From Microbispora hainanensis (lineage in GTDB: Bacteria > Actinomycetota > Actinomycetes > Streptosporangiales > Streptosporangiaceae), in assembly GCF_036186745.1 (NCBI RefSeq), contig NZ_CP108086.1:1612001-1676000 (forward strand): a stretch of 64,000 nt of DNA, written 5' to 3'. Positions within the stretch are counted from its first letter, which is position 1; every line of letters begins with the position of its first letter. The notes under the pieces are model-generated. The model saw nothing but the letters and a program-made list of their open reading frames with translations. It made no database searches and was not told the origin of the DNA. Positions 42,415 through 51,311 of this stretch are shown here, one piece after another. A program made the translations under genes and the position numbers.

Positions 42415-45400
42415 ATGTCGAAAACGCATGTCCCGTTATTGCGCTTGATCGCTGTGGTGGCAGCGGCCTGCCTGCTCGCCGTGGCCGCGCCCCTCTCCCC
42501 CGCCTCCGCCGCCGGCGGCCCCAACCTCGCCGCCGGTCGCACCGTGACCGCGAGCAGCAGCAACAGCCCGTACGTCCCGGGCAACGTCAACGACGGCGAC
42601 CAGGGCACCTACTGGGAAAGCTCCAACAACGCCTTCCCCCAATGGGCGCAGGTCGACCTCGGCAGCGCGACGAGCGTCGACCAGGTCGTGCTCAAGCTGC
42701 CCGCGTCGTGGGAGGCCCGCACCCAGACGCTGTCGGTGCAGGGCAGCACCGACGGCACGAACTTCTCCACCCTCTCCGCCTCCGCGGGCCGCGCGTTCAG
42801 CCCGGCGAGCGGCAACGCGGTGACGATCGGCTTCACCGCGACCTCGACCCGGTATGTCCGGATCAACGTCACCGCCAACACCGGCTGGCCCGCGGCGCAG
42901 CTCTCCGAGATCGAGGTGTACGGCGCGGCCACCGCCTCCGGCAACCTCGCCCTCGGCAAGACCATGAAGGAGAGCGCGCACGCCGACGTGTACGGCGCGG
43001 GCAACGCCAACGACGGCAACCAGGCCACCTACTGGGAGAGCGCAAACAACGCCTTCCCTCAATGGCTGCAGGTGGACCTCGGCGCCTCGGCCGCGGTCAA
43101 CCGGGTGGTGCTGAGGCTCCCGTCCACGTGGGAGGCCCGCACCCAGACGCTCGCCGTGCAGGGCGGCACCGACGGGACGAACTTCTCCACCCTCTCCGCC
43201 TCCGCGGGCCGCGCCTTCGATCCCGCGAGCGGCAACACGGTCGCCATCACCTTCTCCACGGCCAGCGTCCGCTACGTCCGGATCAACGTCACCGCCAACA
43301 CCGCCTGGCCGGCCGCTCAGATCTCGGAGTTCGAGGTGTACGGCCCGGCGCCCACCGGTGACACCCAGGCCCCGACCGCGCCCTCGAACCTCGCCTACAC
43401 CGAGCCGGCGACCGGCCAGATCCGGCTCACCTGGTCGGCCTCGACCGACAACGTCGGCGTCACCGGCTACGACATTTACGCCAACGGCGTGCTGCGCACC
43501 AGCGTCGCCGGAAACGTCACGACCTACACCGACACCCAGCCGGCCGACGTCACCGTGTCCTACTACGTGCGCGCCAGGGACGCCGCGGGCAACGAGTCGG
43601 CCGACAGCAACACCGTCACCCGCACGGGCGCGACCGGCGACACCCAGGCGCCCACCGCTCCCGGCGACCTCGCCTTCACCGAGACCACCCCGGGGCAGGT
43701 CAAGCTCACCTGGACCGCCTCCACCGACAACGTCGGCGTCACCGGCTACGACATTTACGCGAACAACGTGCTGCGCGGCAGCGTCGCCGGAAATGTCACG
43801 ACCTACACCGACACCCAGCCCACCACCGCCACGGTGACCTACTACGTGCGGGCCAAGGACGCCGCGGGCAACGAGTCGATCGACAGCAACACCGTCACCC
43901 GCAACGGCTCGGGCGGCGGCGGCTCCAACATGGCCGTCGGCAAGCCGATCACCGCCTCCTCCTACACGTTCACGTACGTCGCGGCGAACGCGAACGACAA
44001 CGACCTGACGACCTACTGGGAGGGCGCGGGCGGCTCCTACCCGCAGACGCTGACCGTGCAGCTCGGGGCCAACGCGGTCGTGAGCTCGGTCGTGCTGAAG
44101 CTCAACCCCGACGCCGCCTGGTCCACCCGTACGCAGACCATCCAGGTGCTGGGCCGCGAGCAGAGCGCGTCGGGATTCACCAACCTGACCGGCGCCGCGA
44201 CCTACACCTTCAACCCGGCCACGGGCAACACGGTCACGATCCCGGTCTCCGGCACGGTCGCCGACGTGCAGCTCAGGTTCACCGCCAACTCCGGGGCCCC
44301 GGCCGGGCAGATGGCCGAGTTCCAGGTGATCGGCACCCCGGCGCCCAACCCCGACCTGACCATCACCTCCCTGTCCGCCTCCCCCGCGTCCCCGGTCGAG
44401 ACCGACGCCGTCACGCTGTCGGCGACGGTGCGCAACGCGGGCACCCTCGGCTCCGGCGCCACGAACGTGAACTTCTACCTGGGCGGCGCCAAGGTGGGCA
44501 CCGCCTCGGTCGGCGCGCTCGCGGCCGGCGCCTCGGCCACCGTGACGGCGAACATCGGCCAGCGTGACGCGGGCAGCTACCCGCTGAGCGCCAAGGTCGA
44601 CGAGTCGAACGCGGTGATCGAGCAGAACGAGACCAACAACTCCTTCTCCGCCTCCGCCCCGCTGGTCGTGAAGCCGGTGGACAGCTCCGACCTGGTGGCC
44701 TCGCCGGTGAGCTGGACGCCGGGCAATCCGGCGGGCGGCAGCACGGTGACGTTCACCGTGGCGATCAAGAACCAGGGCACGGTCGCCTCGGCGGGCGGCG
44801 CCCACGGCATCACGCTCACGATCGCCAACGACTCGGGCACCGTGGTCAAGACGCTGACCGGCTCCTACAGCGGCGCGATCGCGGCCGGTGCCACGACGAG
44901 CCCGGTGACTCTGGGCACGTGGACCGCCGCCAACGGCAAGTACACGGTGAAGACCGTGCTCGCCGCCGACGCCAACGAGCTGCCGGTCAAGCAGGCCAAC
45001 AACACCTCCAGCCTGCCGTTCTTCGTCGGCCGCGGCGCGAACATGCCGTACGACATGTACGAGGCCGAGGACGGCGTGACCGGCGGCGGGGCGACGGTCG
45101 TCGGCCCGAACCGGACCATCGGCGACCTGGCCGGCGAGGCGTCCGGGCGCAAGGCCGTGCGGCTCACCACCACCGGCAGCTACGTGGAGTGGACGACGAG
45201 GGCCGACACGAACACCCTGGTCACCCGCTTCTCGATCCCCGACGCGGCGGGCGGCGGCGGCACCGACGCCACGCTGAACGTCTACGTCAACGGCAGCTTC
45301 CTCAAGGCGATCAACCTGACCTCGAAGTACGCCTGGCTGTACGGTCCCGAGGCGAGCCCGGGCAACTCGCCGGGCGCGGGCGGCCCCCGGCACATCTACG

Positions 45401-46713
45401 ACGAGGCCAACATCCTGCTCGGGACGACGGTCCCGAAGGGCAGCAAGATCCGGCTGCAGAAGGACGCCGCCAACACCTCCTCGTACGCGATCGACTTCGT
45501 GAACCTGGAGCAGGTCTCGGCGATCCCCAACCCCGATCCCGCGACGTACGCCGTGCCGGCCGGGTTCACCCACCAGGACGTGCAGAACGCGCTCGACAGG
45601 GTGCGGATGGACACCACGGGCACGCTCGTGGGCGTCTACCTGCCGGCCGGTGACTACCAGACGTCGGGCAAGTTCCAGGTGTACGGCAAGCCGATCAAGG
45701 TGGTCGGCGCCGGGCCGTGGTTCACCCGGTTCTACGCGCCGTCCACGCAGGAGAACACCGACGTCGGCTTCCGGGCGGAGGCGTCGGCCAACGGCTCGAC
45801 GTTCTCCGGGTTCGCCTACTTCGGCAACTACACCAGCCGCATCGACGGGCCGGGCAAGGTGTTCGACTGGTCGAACGTCGCCAACATGACGATCGACAAC
45901 ATCTGGGTCGAGCACCAGGTCTGCATGTACTGGGGCGCGAACACCGACAACATCACGATCAGGAACTCGCGGATCCGGGACACGTTCGCCGACGGCGTCA
46001 ACATGACCAACGGCAGCACCGACAACCTGGTCTCGAACAACGAGGCGAGGTCGACCGGCGACGACAGCTTCGCGCTGTTCTCGGCCATCGACGCGGGAGG
46101 CGCCGACGAGAAGAACAACGTCTACGAGAACCTGACCGCGATCCTGCCGTGGCGTGCGGCCGCCGTCGCGGTGTACGGCGGGTACGCGAACACGTTCAGG
46201 AACATCTACATCGCGGACACGCTGACCTACTCCGGCATCACGATCAGCTCGCTCGACTTCGGCTATCCGATGAACGGCTTCGGCGCGAGCCCGCCCACGG
46301 TGTTCGACAACATCTCGATCGTCCGTGCGGGCGGCCACTTCTGGGGCCAGCAGACCTTCCCGGCGATCTGGCTGTTCTCCGCCTCGAAGGTGTTCCAGGG
46401 CATCCGGGTCAGCAACGTGGACATCGTGGACCCGACCTACTCGGGGATCATGTTCCAGACCCAGTACGTCGGCGGCCGGCCGGTCAACCCGATCAAGGAC
46501 ACCGTCTTCACCAACATCTCGATCTCCGGAGCGCACAGGAGCGGTGACGAGTTCGACGCCAAGTCGGGCTTCGGCCTGTGGGCGAACGAGCTGCCCGAGC
46601 CCGACCAGGGCCCGGCGGTCGGGTCGGTGACCTTCGACAACCTCAGGCTCAGCGACAACTACCAGGACATCAAGAACACGACCTCCACCTTCACGATCAA
46701 CGTCAACCCCTGA
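42415..46713 (+). CDS. Secreted multidomain alpha-1,3-glucanase (GH87)
   Basis: This 1432-residue enzyme would attack alpha-1,3-glucan of fungal walls (mycodextranase/mutanase type). Order of domains: signal peptide 1-33; discoidin/CBM32 34-172 and 175-312; fibronectin type III 315-405 and 407-498; third discoidin 501-640; CARDB-like 645-755 and 757-875; CBM6/35-like from 881 (YDMYEAEDGVTGG). A right-handed beta-helix GH87 domain runs from 1044 (YAVPAGFTHQDVQNALDRVR). Family acidic motifs are RIRDTFADGVNMTNG near 1190 and ARSTGDDSFALFS near 1215. The two fibronectin domains and the first two discoidin domains are near-duplicates. ATG 42415 follows AGAGGAA. A perfect terminator ends the gene. 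Confidence 0.9.
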   Translation: MSKTHVPLLRLIAVVAAACLLAVAAPLSPASAAGGPNLAAGRTVTASSSNSPYVPGNVNDGDQGTYWESSNNAFPQWAQVDLGSATSVDQVVLKLPASWEARTQTLSVQGSTDGTNFSTLSASAGRAFSPASGNAVTIGFTATSTRYVRINVTANTGWPAAQLSEIEVYGAATASGNLALGKTMKESAHADVYGAGNANDGNQATYWESANNAFPQWLQVDLGASAAVNRVVLRLPSTWEARTQTLAVQGGTDGTNFSTLSASAGRAFDPASGNTVAITFSTASVRYVRINVTANTAWPAAQISEFEVYGPAPTGDTQAPTAPSNLAYTEPATGQIRLTWSASTDNVGVTGYDIYANGVLRTSVAGNVTTYTDTQPADVTVSYYVRARDAAGNESADSNTVTRTGATGDTQAPTAPGDLAFTETTPGQVKLTWTASTDNVGVTGYDIYANNVLRGSVAGNVTTYTDTQPTTATVTYYVRAKDAAGNESIDSNTVTRNGSGGGGSNMAVGKPITASSYTFTYVAANANDNDLTTYWEGAGGSYPQTLTVQLGANAVVSSVVLKLNPDAAWSTRTQTIQVLGREQSASGFTNLTGAATYTFNPATGNTVTIPVSGTVADVQLRFTANSGAPAGQMAEFQVIGTPAPNPDLTITSLSASPASPVETDAVTLSATVRNAGTLGSGATNVNFYLGGAKVGTASVGALAAGASATVTANIGQRDAGSYPLSAKVDESNAVIEQNETNNSFSASAPLVVKPVDSSDLVASPVSWTPGNPAGGSTVTFTVAIKNQGTVASAGGAHGITLTIANDSGTVVKTLTGSYSGAIAAGATTSPVTLGTWTAANGKYTVKTVLAADANELPVKQANNTSSLPFFVGRGANMPYDMYEAEDGVTGGGATVVGPNRTIGDLAGEASGRKAVRLTTTGSYVEWTTRADTNTLVTRFSIPDAAGGGGTDATLNVYVNGSFLKAINLTSKYAWLYGPEASPGNSPGAGGPRHIYDEANILLGTTVPKGSKIRLQKDAANTSSYAIDFVNLEQVSAIPNPDPATYAVPAGFTHQDVQNALDRVRMDTTGTLVGVYLPAGDYQTSGKFQVYGKPIKVVGAGPWFTRFYAPSTQENTDVGFRAEASANGSTFSGFAYFGNYTSRIDGPGKVFDWSNVANMTIDNIWVEHQVCMYWGANTDNITIRNSRIRDTFADGVNMTNGSTDNLVSNNEARSTGDDSFALFSAIDAGGADEKNNVYENLTAILPWRAAAVAVYGGYANTFRNIYIADTLTYSGITISSLDFGYPMNGFGASPPTVFDNISIVRAGGHFWGQQTFPAIWLFSASKVFQGIRVSNVDIVDPTYSGIMFQTQYVGGRPVNPIKDTVFTNISISGAHRSGDEFDAKSGFGLWANELPEPDQGPAVGSVTFDNLRLSDNYQDIKNTTSTFTINVNP

Positions 46714-46719
46714 CGTGAC

Positions 46720-46759
46720 GGCGCCGCCGGAGAGGCTTCTCTCCGGCGGCGCCTGCTTT
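46720..46759. terminator. Strong terminator between GH87 and GH12 genes
   Basis: GGCGCCGCCGGAGAG (46720-46734) and CTCTCCGGCGGCGCC (46739-46753) form a perfect 15-bp stem with a GCTT loop, followed by TGCTTTT. The neighbours are convergent, so it can act in both directions. Confidence 0.95.
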
Positions 46760-46785
46760 TCAGGGACGTGCTTTTCGACGACGCG

Positions 46786-47910
46786 TCACGAGCAGCGGGT
46801 GCCGTTCAACGTGAAGTTCGTCGGGTTGCCGTTCGAGCCGTTCCAGGTGCCCTGGAAGCCGAACGAGGTGGTCCCGCCCGGCGGGATCGACCCGTTGTAC
46901 GACAGGTTCCTCGCGGTCACCGACGACCCGCTCTGGGAGATGTCGGCGTTCCAGTAGCCGGTGATCTGCTGGTTGTTCGGGAAGGAGAAGCCGAGGTTCC
47001 AGCCGTTCACCGCGCTGGAGGAGGTGTTGGTGACGGTCACTTCGGCGGTGAAGCCGCCCTGCCACTCGTTCTTGCTGTAGCTGACCCGGCAGGCACCGCC
47101 GCCGCCGTTGTTGCCGCCCTGCGTCGGGCTGGGCGAGGGGCTCTGGACCACGCCGCCGATGCTGTAGGAGAAGTTGTTCACCGCGAGGCCGGCGCCGCCC
47201 ACCCAGGGCTCGAATCCGGCCTGGACGCTGGTCAGATACCACGACCGCTGGGCGTATCCCCTGTTCACCATGTCGTTGTAGAAGTCCCGCACGGCGAAGC
47301 TGATGGAGTTGGTCGGGGAGGTGCGGACGTAGGAGACGACGTTCCAGCCGGTGTTGCCGAACCAGACGTCCCAGGTGCCGCCCGCGATGTTGACCGTCCC
47401 GACCCTGGAGCCGACGGGCTGGACCGAGCCGGTGTGGTTCAGCCAGACCATCAGCTCGGCGCCGGTGTTCTGACCGTCCGTACGCGGCGTCGGGTCGAAC
47501 CAGATGTCGTACGCGGCGTCGTAGACCCCGGAGCCCGGGTAGCTCATGCTGACGCTGGTCTGCACCGAGTTGAACTGGCTGTTGCTCACCGACAGGGGCA
47601 GGCCGCTGCCGCTGGAGCAGTTGGCGTAGTGGCAGCCCGCGTACACCGCGGGGTAGGCCGCCGGCGCGCCGTTCTGCGCCTTGTTGTGCCCCGCCTGCGT
47701 CACCGTGAAGCCGTTGTTCGTCACGTTGATGCACTGCTGGGCGTCGCTGCCCCAGACGTTGTTGATGACGACGTACTTGCCGCCCTGGATGGTGGTCGCA
47801 CCATACTTCTCGCAGATCGTGGTGTCCGCGTGCGCCGCCTGACCGACGACGAGCGACGCGGCGACGGAGCCGAGCAAGGCGAGGCCCGCCGTGATCATTC
47901 GCATCTTCAT
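46786..47910 (-). CDS. Secreted endoglucanase, GH12 with CBM2
   Basis: This is a 374-residue cellulase. The signal peptide is MITAGLALLGSVAASLVVGQ with AAHA cleavage. The GH12 jelly-roll domain has the nucleophile Glu in GAELMVWLNHTGSV and the acid/base Glu in SVQAGFEPWVGGAGL, with AYDIWFDPTPRTDGQ before them. A short Pro-Ser/Gly-Asn linker leads to a CBM2 (CRVSYSKNEWQGGFTAEVTV to GNPTNFTLNGTRC). It cuts internal beta-1,4-glucan links. The ATG at 47910 (MKMRM) is chosen for the signal peptide; one four codons earlier is possible. GAAACTTTC lies about 100 bp upstream, an element shared with the CE15 gene. Confidence 0.93.
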   Translation of the reverse strand: MKMRMITAGLALLGSVAASLVVGQAAHADTTICEKYGATTIQGGKYVVINNVWGSDAQQCINVTNNGFTVTQAGHNKAQNGAPAAYPAVYAGCHYANCSSGSGLPLSVSNSQFNSVQTSVSMSYPGSGVYDAAYDIWFDPTPRTDGQNTGAELMVWLNHTGSVQPVGSRVGTVNIAGGTWDVWFGNTGWNVVSYVRTSPTNSISFAVRDFYNDMVNRGYAQRSWYLTSVQAGFEPWVGGAGLAVNNFSYSIGGVVQSPSPSPTQGGNNGGGGACRVSYSKNEWQGGFTAEVTVTNTSSSAVNGWNLGFSFPNNQQITGYWNADISQSGSSVTARNLSYNGSIPPGGTTSFGFQGTWNGSNGNPTNFTLNGTRCS

Positions 47911-48010
47911 GCCCCGGACCATAGGCACCGGGCCGAGGCGGGCGACATGGGCCGATTTGGTCGACAATCTGGACGAAATCCCGACCAGCGACAACGCCCT
48001 TACGGAAAGT

Positions 48011-48019
48011 GAAACTTTC
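48011..48019. promoter_or_regulatory. GAAA-N-TTTC element upstream of GH12
   Basis: GAAACTTTC is a 9-bp inverted repeat in the 202-bp gap between the GH12 and DUF488 genes, about 100 bp from the GH12 start. The same motif class occurs at 21092-21101 before the CE15 gene. It resembles the element described upstream of xylan-degradation genes in streptomycetes. Confidence 0.5.
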
Positions 48020-48112
48020 AGTCACATGAACTGTCCGGCCCGCGGAACACCGGCGTGCGCCGCCCCTCTCCGGGGAGTATGGCGGCAGGAGTCGCAGGAG
48101 GAGGTGGGAGCG

Positions 48113-48472
48113 GTGTCCGTCACGGTCCGCCGCGTGTACGAGGATCCCGCGCCCGGGGACGGCACCCGGGTGCTGGTCGACCGGGTGTGGCCGCGCGGCC
48201 TCACCAAGGAGGCCGCTCATCTGGACGAATGGATCAAGGACGTGGCGCCGTCCGGCACCCTGCGCACCTGGTACGGCCACGTCCCCGAGAGGTTCGGCGA
48301 GTTCCGCAGCCGCTACCTCGCCGAGCTGGACGCTCCCGAGCGCCAGGCCGCCCTCGACCGGCTGCGCCGGCTCATGGAGAACGGCCCGCTGACCCTGCTC
48401 ACCGCGACCAGGGACGTCGAGCACAGCCAGGCCGCCGTCCTCGCCGAGGTCCTGTCCGAGCCCCGCCGCTGA
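48113..48472 (+). CDS. DUF488 family protein
   Basis: This 119-residue cytoplasmic protein has the full DUF488 pattern: RRVYEDPAPGDGTRVLVDRV, WPRGLTKEAAHLDEWIKDVA, PSGTLRTWYGHVPERFGEFR, and LTLLTATRDVEHSQAAVLAE at the end. The activity is unknown; rhodanese- or thymine-glycosylase-like roles have been suggested for related folds. The GTG at 48113 follows AGGAGGTGGG, which decides the start. It is divergent from GH12 and not linked to its neighbours. Confidence 0.9.
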   Translation: MSVTVRRVYEDPAPGDGTRVLVDRVWPRGLTKEAAHLDEWIKDVAPSGTLRTWYGHVPERFGEFRSRYLAELDAPERQAALDRLRRLMENGPLTLLTATRDVEHSQAAVLAEVLSEPRR

Positions 48473-48525
48473 ATCGGGAACGGCTCGTAGTCGGCAGGGG
48501 AAGGCCGCACTACGGGAGACCGGAC

Positions 48526-48945
48526 ATGGTCGGCGTCGACGCCACGCGTCGAAGTCTGCGCAACAGGGAGAGCCACCACAATGAGAAGCCACCACGCAGC
48601 AGCACCGCAGGCGAAGTTTCACCCACCAGCGAGAAGAAAGCACAGAAGATTGCCAGCGCCAGACGCAAGCGGGTGATTCCGGCGAAGAGTCGGTTGGAAG
48701 TACGTATCACCCCAGATGACAAAGACCTCATCGAGCAGGCCGCGTTCATCTCGCGGGAGACGACCACCGCTTTCGTTCTTCAAGCCGCTCGATCCGCGGC
48801 GGAGGAGGTCCTACGCCGGGAGCGACTCACCGTGGTTCCACCGGATTTCTACGACGAGATCCTCGCGTCGCTCGATGCTCCACCGGCGCGGAATCGTGCG
48901 TTGACCGAGGCGGCACGGAAGAACCGCGACATCATGGATCGGTAG
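48526..48945 (+). CDS. TacA-like antitoxin (DUF1778)
   Basis: This ribbon-helix-helix antitoxin is up to 139 residues long. The DNA-binding core is SRLEVRITPDDKDLIEQAAF, then ISRETTTAFVLQAARSAAEE. The C-terminal toxin-neutralising tail is VVPPDFYDEILASLDAPPAR. The first 45 residues are basic and longer than usual, so a GTG near 48673 could be the true start. It lies 11 bp before a GNAT toxin gene, the standard order of TacAT modules. It would repress its own operon together with the toxin. Confidence 0.82.
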   Translation: MVGVDATRRSLRNRESHHNEKPPRSSTAGEVSPTSEKKAQKIASARRKRVIPAKSRLEVRITPDDKDLIEQAAFISRETTTAFVLQAARSAAEEVLRRERLTVVPPDFYDEILASLDAPPARNRALTEAARKNRDIMDR

Positions 48946-48956
48946 GTAAGTAAGTC

Positions 48957-49454
48957 GTGTACATCACGCAGCCTCTCGGCCAGGAACACAGCCTGGAAGA
49001 CTTCGATTGCGGAAAGGATGAGCTCAGCGCCTGGCTGAAGCAGTTCGCCTCGCACGCGCAGGCGATGAAGACCGCTCGAACGTTCGCCTGGACTCGCGAA
49101 CACGACACGAACGTTCTGGCCTATTACTCCATCGCCGGGCACGCGATCGAAAGGGCGCAGGTGCCACCCAAAATCGGGCGCGACAGCCCCGAGCAGGTGC
49201 CTGCGGTGATCCTGGCACGACTGGCGCTCGACCGGCGACTGCAAGGGCAGGGACTCGGCAGCAGGCTGCTTGTCGACGCCCTTGACCGGATGGTCCGGGC
49301 CTCCAAGGAGGTGGCGTTCCGTCTGGTCGTCGTCGACGCTGTCGACGACGAGGCTGCGCACTTCTACGAGAAGTACGGATTCAGACGGTTTCCGGGCGAG
49401 ACGAAGTTATTCCGAAAGCTGAGCGACATCGAGCGCGACCTGACCGATCTGTAG
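48957..49454 (+). CDS. TacT-like GNAT acetyltransferase toxin
   Basis: This is a 165-residue GNAT protein. Typical TacT features are EDFDCGKDELSAWLKQFASH at the start, VLAYYSIAGHAIERAQVP, the acetyl-CoA loop RRLQGQGLGSRLLVDALDR, and VDAVDDEAAHFYEKYGFRRF near the end. TacT toxins acetylate the amino acid on charged tRNAs and stop translation. It starts at GTG 48957, 11 bp after the antitoxin stop. Base composition is a little less GC-rich than the neighbours, in line with horizontal spread of such modules. Confidence 0.88.
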   Translation: MYITQPLGQEHSLEDFDCGKDELSAWLKQFASHAQAMKTARTFAWTREHDTNVLAYYSIAGHAIERAQVPPKIGRDSPEQVPAVILARLALDRRLQGQGLGSRLLVDALDRMVRASKEVAFRLVVVDAVDDEAAHFYEKYGFRRFPGETKLFRKLSDIERDLTDL

Positions 49455-49573
49455 ATCGGCCTGGGAGCGGCTGACGCAGCGAGGCGCCGTCTGGGCCACG
49501 CGCAGCAGAGCCATCCGGCTCCGGCTCCGGCGGGCGTACGAACAGGGCTCGGTCTCGATCAGTGGACCGCGCT

Positions 49574-50149
49574 TCAGTGGACCGCGCGGGTCCGGCGGCC
49601 GCCGGTCAGGTTGAGCCGGACCATGGCCGGGAGACGGCGCAGGCCGAGCGTGGTGCGCAGGTCGGGGACGGCCTCGTCGTGCAACCGGGTGACCAGTGCC
49701 CCGAGGTCGGCCGGTTCCTCGGCGGAGACGCCGATGTCGAGGTGCGGGTCGTCGGACGGGCCGCGCAGCACGGCGTGCGCCCGGCGGACCTCCGGATAAG
49801 TGCTGACCTGCTCGGCCAGGGCCTCGCTCGCGGGATGCGCGTCGACCTCGGTGACGCCGGTCGTGCCCGACTCCAGGCGCAGCCGCCGCGGCCGGTCGAC
49901 CCGCAGCAGCGCCAGCAGCCAGGCCAGCCCGATGAGCCCGATCACGAATGCGACGGCGGCCACGACGGGCCAGAACCACGGCGTGGTCGCCGCGAAGCTC
50001 CTGGCCCCGGCGTCCACCACCGGCTCCCGCGCCGCGGCGTCGCCGAAAGCGCCCAGCGCCCGCGCGATCGCGAGGCCGCCCACCGCCAGCAGGACCAGGC
50101 CGAACACCGCCAGGCCGGTCCGGTTGCCCTTGCCCGATCTCGTCTTCAC
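49574..50149 (-). CDS. amaP: Alkaline-shock membrane anchor AmaP-like protein
   Basis: This 191-residue membrane protein has two hydrophobic segments near the start (TGLAVFGLVLLAVGGLAIAR; PVVAAVAFVIGLIGLAWLLA). A cytoplasmic Asp23-binding-like part follows (RLRLESGTTGVTEVDAHPAS, VRRAHAVLRGPSDDPHLDIG, TTLGLRRLPAMVRLNLTG). AmaP anchors Asp23 to the membrane in envelope stress. It is the last gene of the six-gene operon, 28 bp after the DUF6286 gene. A 16-bp direct repeat (CAGTGGACCGCGC) overlaps its stop. Confidence 0.82.
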   Translation of the reverse strand: MKTRSGKGNRTGLAVFGLVLLAVGGLAIARALGAFGDAAAREPVVDAGARSFAATTPWFWPVVAAVAFVIGLIGLAWLLALLRVDRPRRLRLESGTTGVTEVDAHPASEALAEQVSTYPEVRRAHAVLRGPSDDPHLDIGVSAEEPADLGALVTRLHDEAVPDLRTTLGLRRLPAMVRLNLTGGRRTRAVH

Positions 50150-50177
50150 GTCCTGTCTCCTTCGCCTACGACTTCGC

Positions 50178-50786
50178 CTACGACGGGCCGCGGACGCGCA
50201 CGTTCAGGGATATGTGATGGGCTGGGGCGAGCCGGGCGAGCTCGTCCTCGACGGCCGCGCGCACGCGCTCCGCGAGCGCCTTCGTGTCGCGCAGGTCGGT
50301 CCTGACCGACACGTCCGCGTGCCAGCCGCGCATCCTGGTGCCGGCCGCGCGCACGCCGTCCACCTTTCCGGCCCTGGCACCGAGCGCCCGCGCCAGCGCG
50401 CGGCGCGGCAGGCCGACCACCAGGTCGGGGTCTCCGGTGCGCAGCGCGATCATCCGCCCCCGGCCGGGGACCACCGCGATCAGGATCAGCACCAGGCCGA
50501 TCAGGGCGAGCGCGGATGCCACCGCGAGGGTGCGGCCGTCGTTCCAGGCCGTCGTGCTCGCCCAGCGGGCCCACTGTTCGTACGGCACGAGCCTGACGGG
50601 CCGCCCCAGCAGCGCGGAGACCACATGGACTGTGGTGAGACCCCCGATCGCCAGCAGCGCCAGCGCGGCGACCGCGGCAGGCAGCCCGCGACTGGGCCGG
50701 AAGGCCCCGCCGGCTCCCCCGGCCCCGAACCCCCGCATCGGGACGAAGCGCGGCACCTTCTCAGGCGCCTGTCGGCCTTCGGTCAT
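50178..50786 (-). CDS. DUF6286 membrane protein of the Asp23 operon
   Basis: This 202-residue protein has two membrane segments (PAAVAALALLAIGGLTTVHV; TLAVASALALIGLVLILIAV). A cytoplasmic tail is Asp23-related (GDPDLVVGLPRRALARALGA, WHADVSVRTDLRDTKALAER, HHISLNVRVRG). It is a usual companion of Asp23 and AmaP genes in actinomycetes. The ATG at 50786 is chosen because GGGAGG lies six bases before it; an ATG two codons earlier would abut that site. It lies 22 bp downstream of the third Asp23 gene. Confidence 0.8.
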   Translation of the reverse strand: MTEGRQAPEKVPRFVPMRGFGAGGAGGAFRPSRGLPAAVAALALLAIGGLTTVHVVSALLGRPVRLVPYEQWARWASTTAWNDGRTLAVASALALIGLVLILIAVVPGRGRMIALRTGDPDLVVGLPRRALARALGARAGKVDGVRAAGTRMRGWHADVSVRTDLRDTKALAERVRAAVEDELARLAPAHHISLNVRVRGPS

Positions 50787-50808
50787 CGCCATCCTCCCGC
50801 TCGGCCCT

Positions 50809-51123
50809 TCACGCGAGCCTGTGTCCCCGCCTCTGCTCGGGCACGAGCTCCACGACCTCGATGTCCACGTTCTCCACGGCGACGCCGGTCAGCTCGCGCA
50901 GCCGCCGCCGTACGTGCTCGCGGATCTTCGCGGCCAGCCGCGGCACCGGCGCCGGATATCGCAGGGCCAGGTCGCAGTGCACCGCCGCGACCGCCCCGCA
51001 CACCGACGCCGTCACGTGGGGCGGGCCGGCGACGTGCTCGTCCTCGCTCGCCAGTTTCTCGGCGATCCGCGTGAAGGCACGGTCGGAGATCGTCGTCGTC
51101 CCGTGCTCCGTGGGCACGCTCAT
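50809..51123 (-). CDS. Asp23/Gls24 family protein (third copy)
   Basis: This 104-residue Asp23/Gls24 protein has ISDRAFTRIAEKLASEDEHV at the start and ASVCGAVAAVHCDLALRYPA, then LAAKIREHVRRRLRELTGVA and VENVDIEVVELVPE. These proteins are abundant, form assemblies beneath the membrane and protect against envelope stress. The start overlaps the preceding small membrane gene by four bases. Confidence 0.85.
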   Translation of the reverse strand: MSVPTEHGTTTISDRAFTRIAEKLASEDEHVAGPPHVTASVCGAVAAVHCDLALRYPAPVPRLAAKIREHVRRRLRELTGVAVENVDIEVVELVPEQRRGHRLA

Positions 51124-51311
51124 TGCCGTCTCGGGTGCATCTGCGGCAGGTGTACGCCGCCTTCGAGCACCAGGCCGACGACGAACCCGACGACGCCGAG
51201 GACCAGCACGATGATGAACGCGGCGAGGCCGCCGAAGGCCCCGACCACCCCGAGCACCGTGCCGAACAGCAGCCCCACGAGGCCCCAGACCGGATAGCCT
51301 TGCATGATCAT
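51120..51311 (-). CDS. Small integral membrane protein (DUF2273-like) of the Asp23 operon
   Basis: This 63-residue hydrophobic protein has two membrane segments (GLVGLLFGTVLGVVGAFGGL; FIIVLVLGVVGFVVGLVLEG). The position between Asp23-type genes and the glycine spacing are those of DUF2273 proteins. It overlaps both neighbours by four bases, so synthesis is coupled. Confidence 0.8.
   Translation of the reverse strand: MIMQGYPVWGLVGLLFGTVLGVVGAFGGLAAFIIVLVLGVVGFVVGLVLEGGVHLPQMHPRRQ

Noticed and set aside
42436..46536. A 1366-codon open frame on the minus strand opposite the GH87 gene
   Set aside because: Its product is Arg/Gly/Val-rich with no domain, and the plus strand encodes a clear multidomain enzyme. 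High GC gives long shadow frames.
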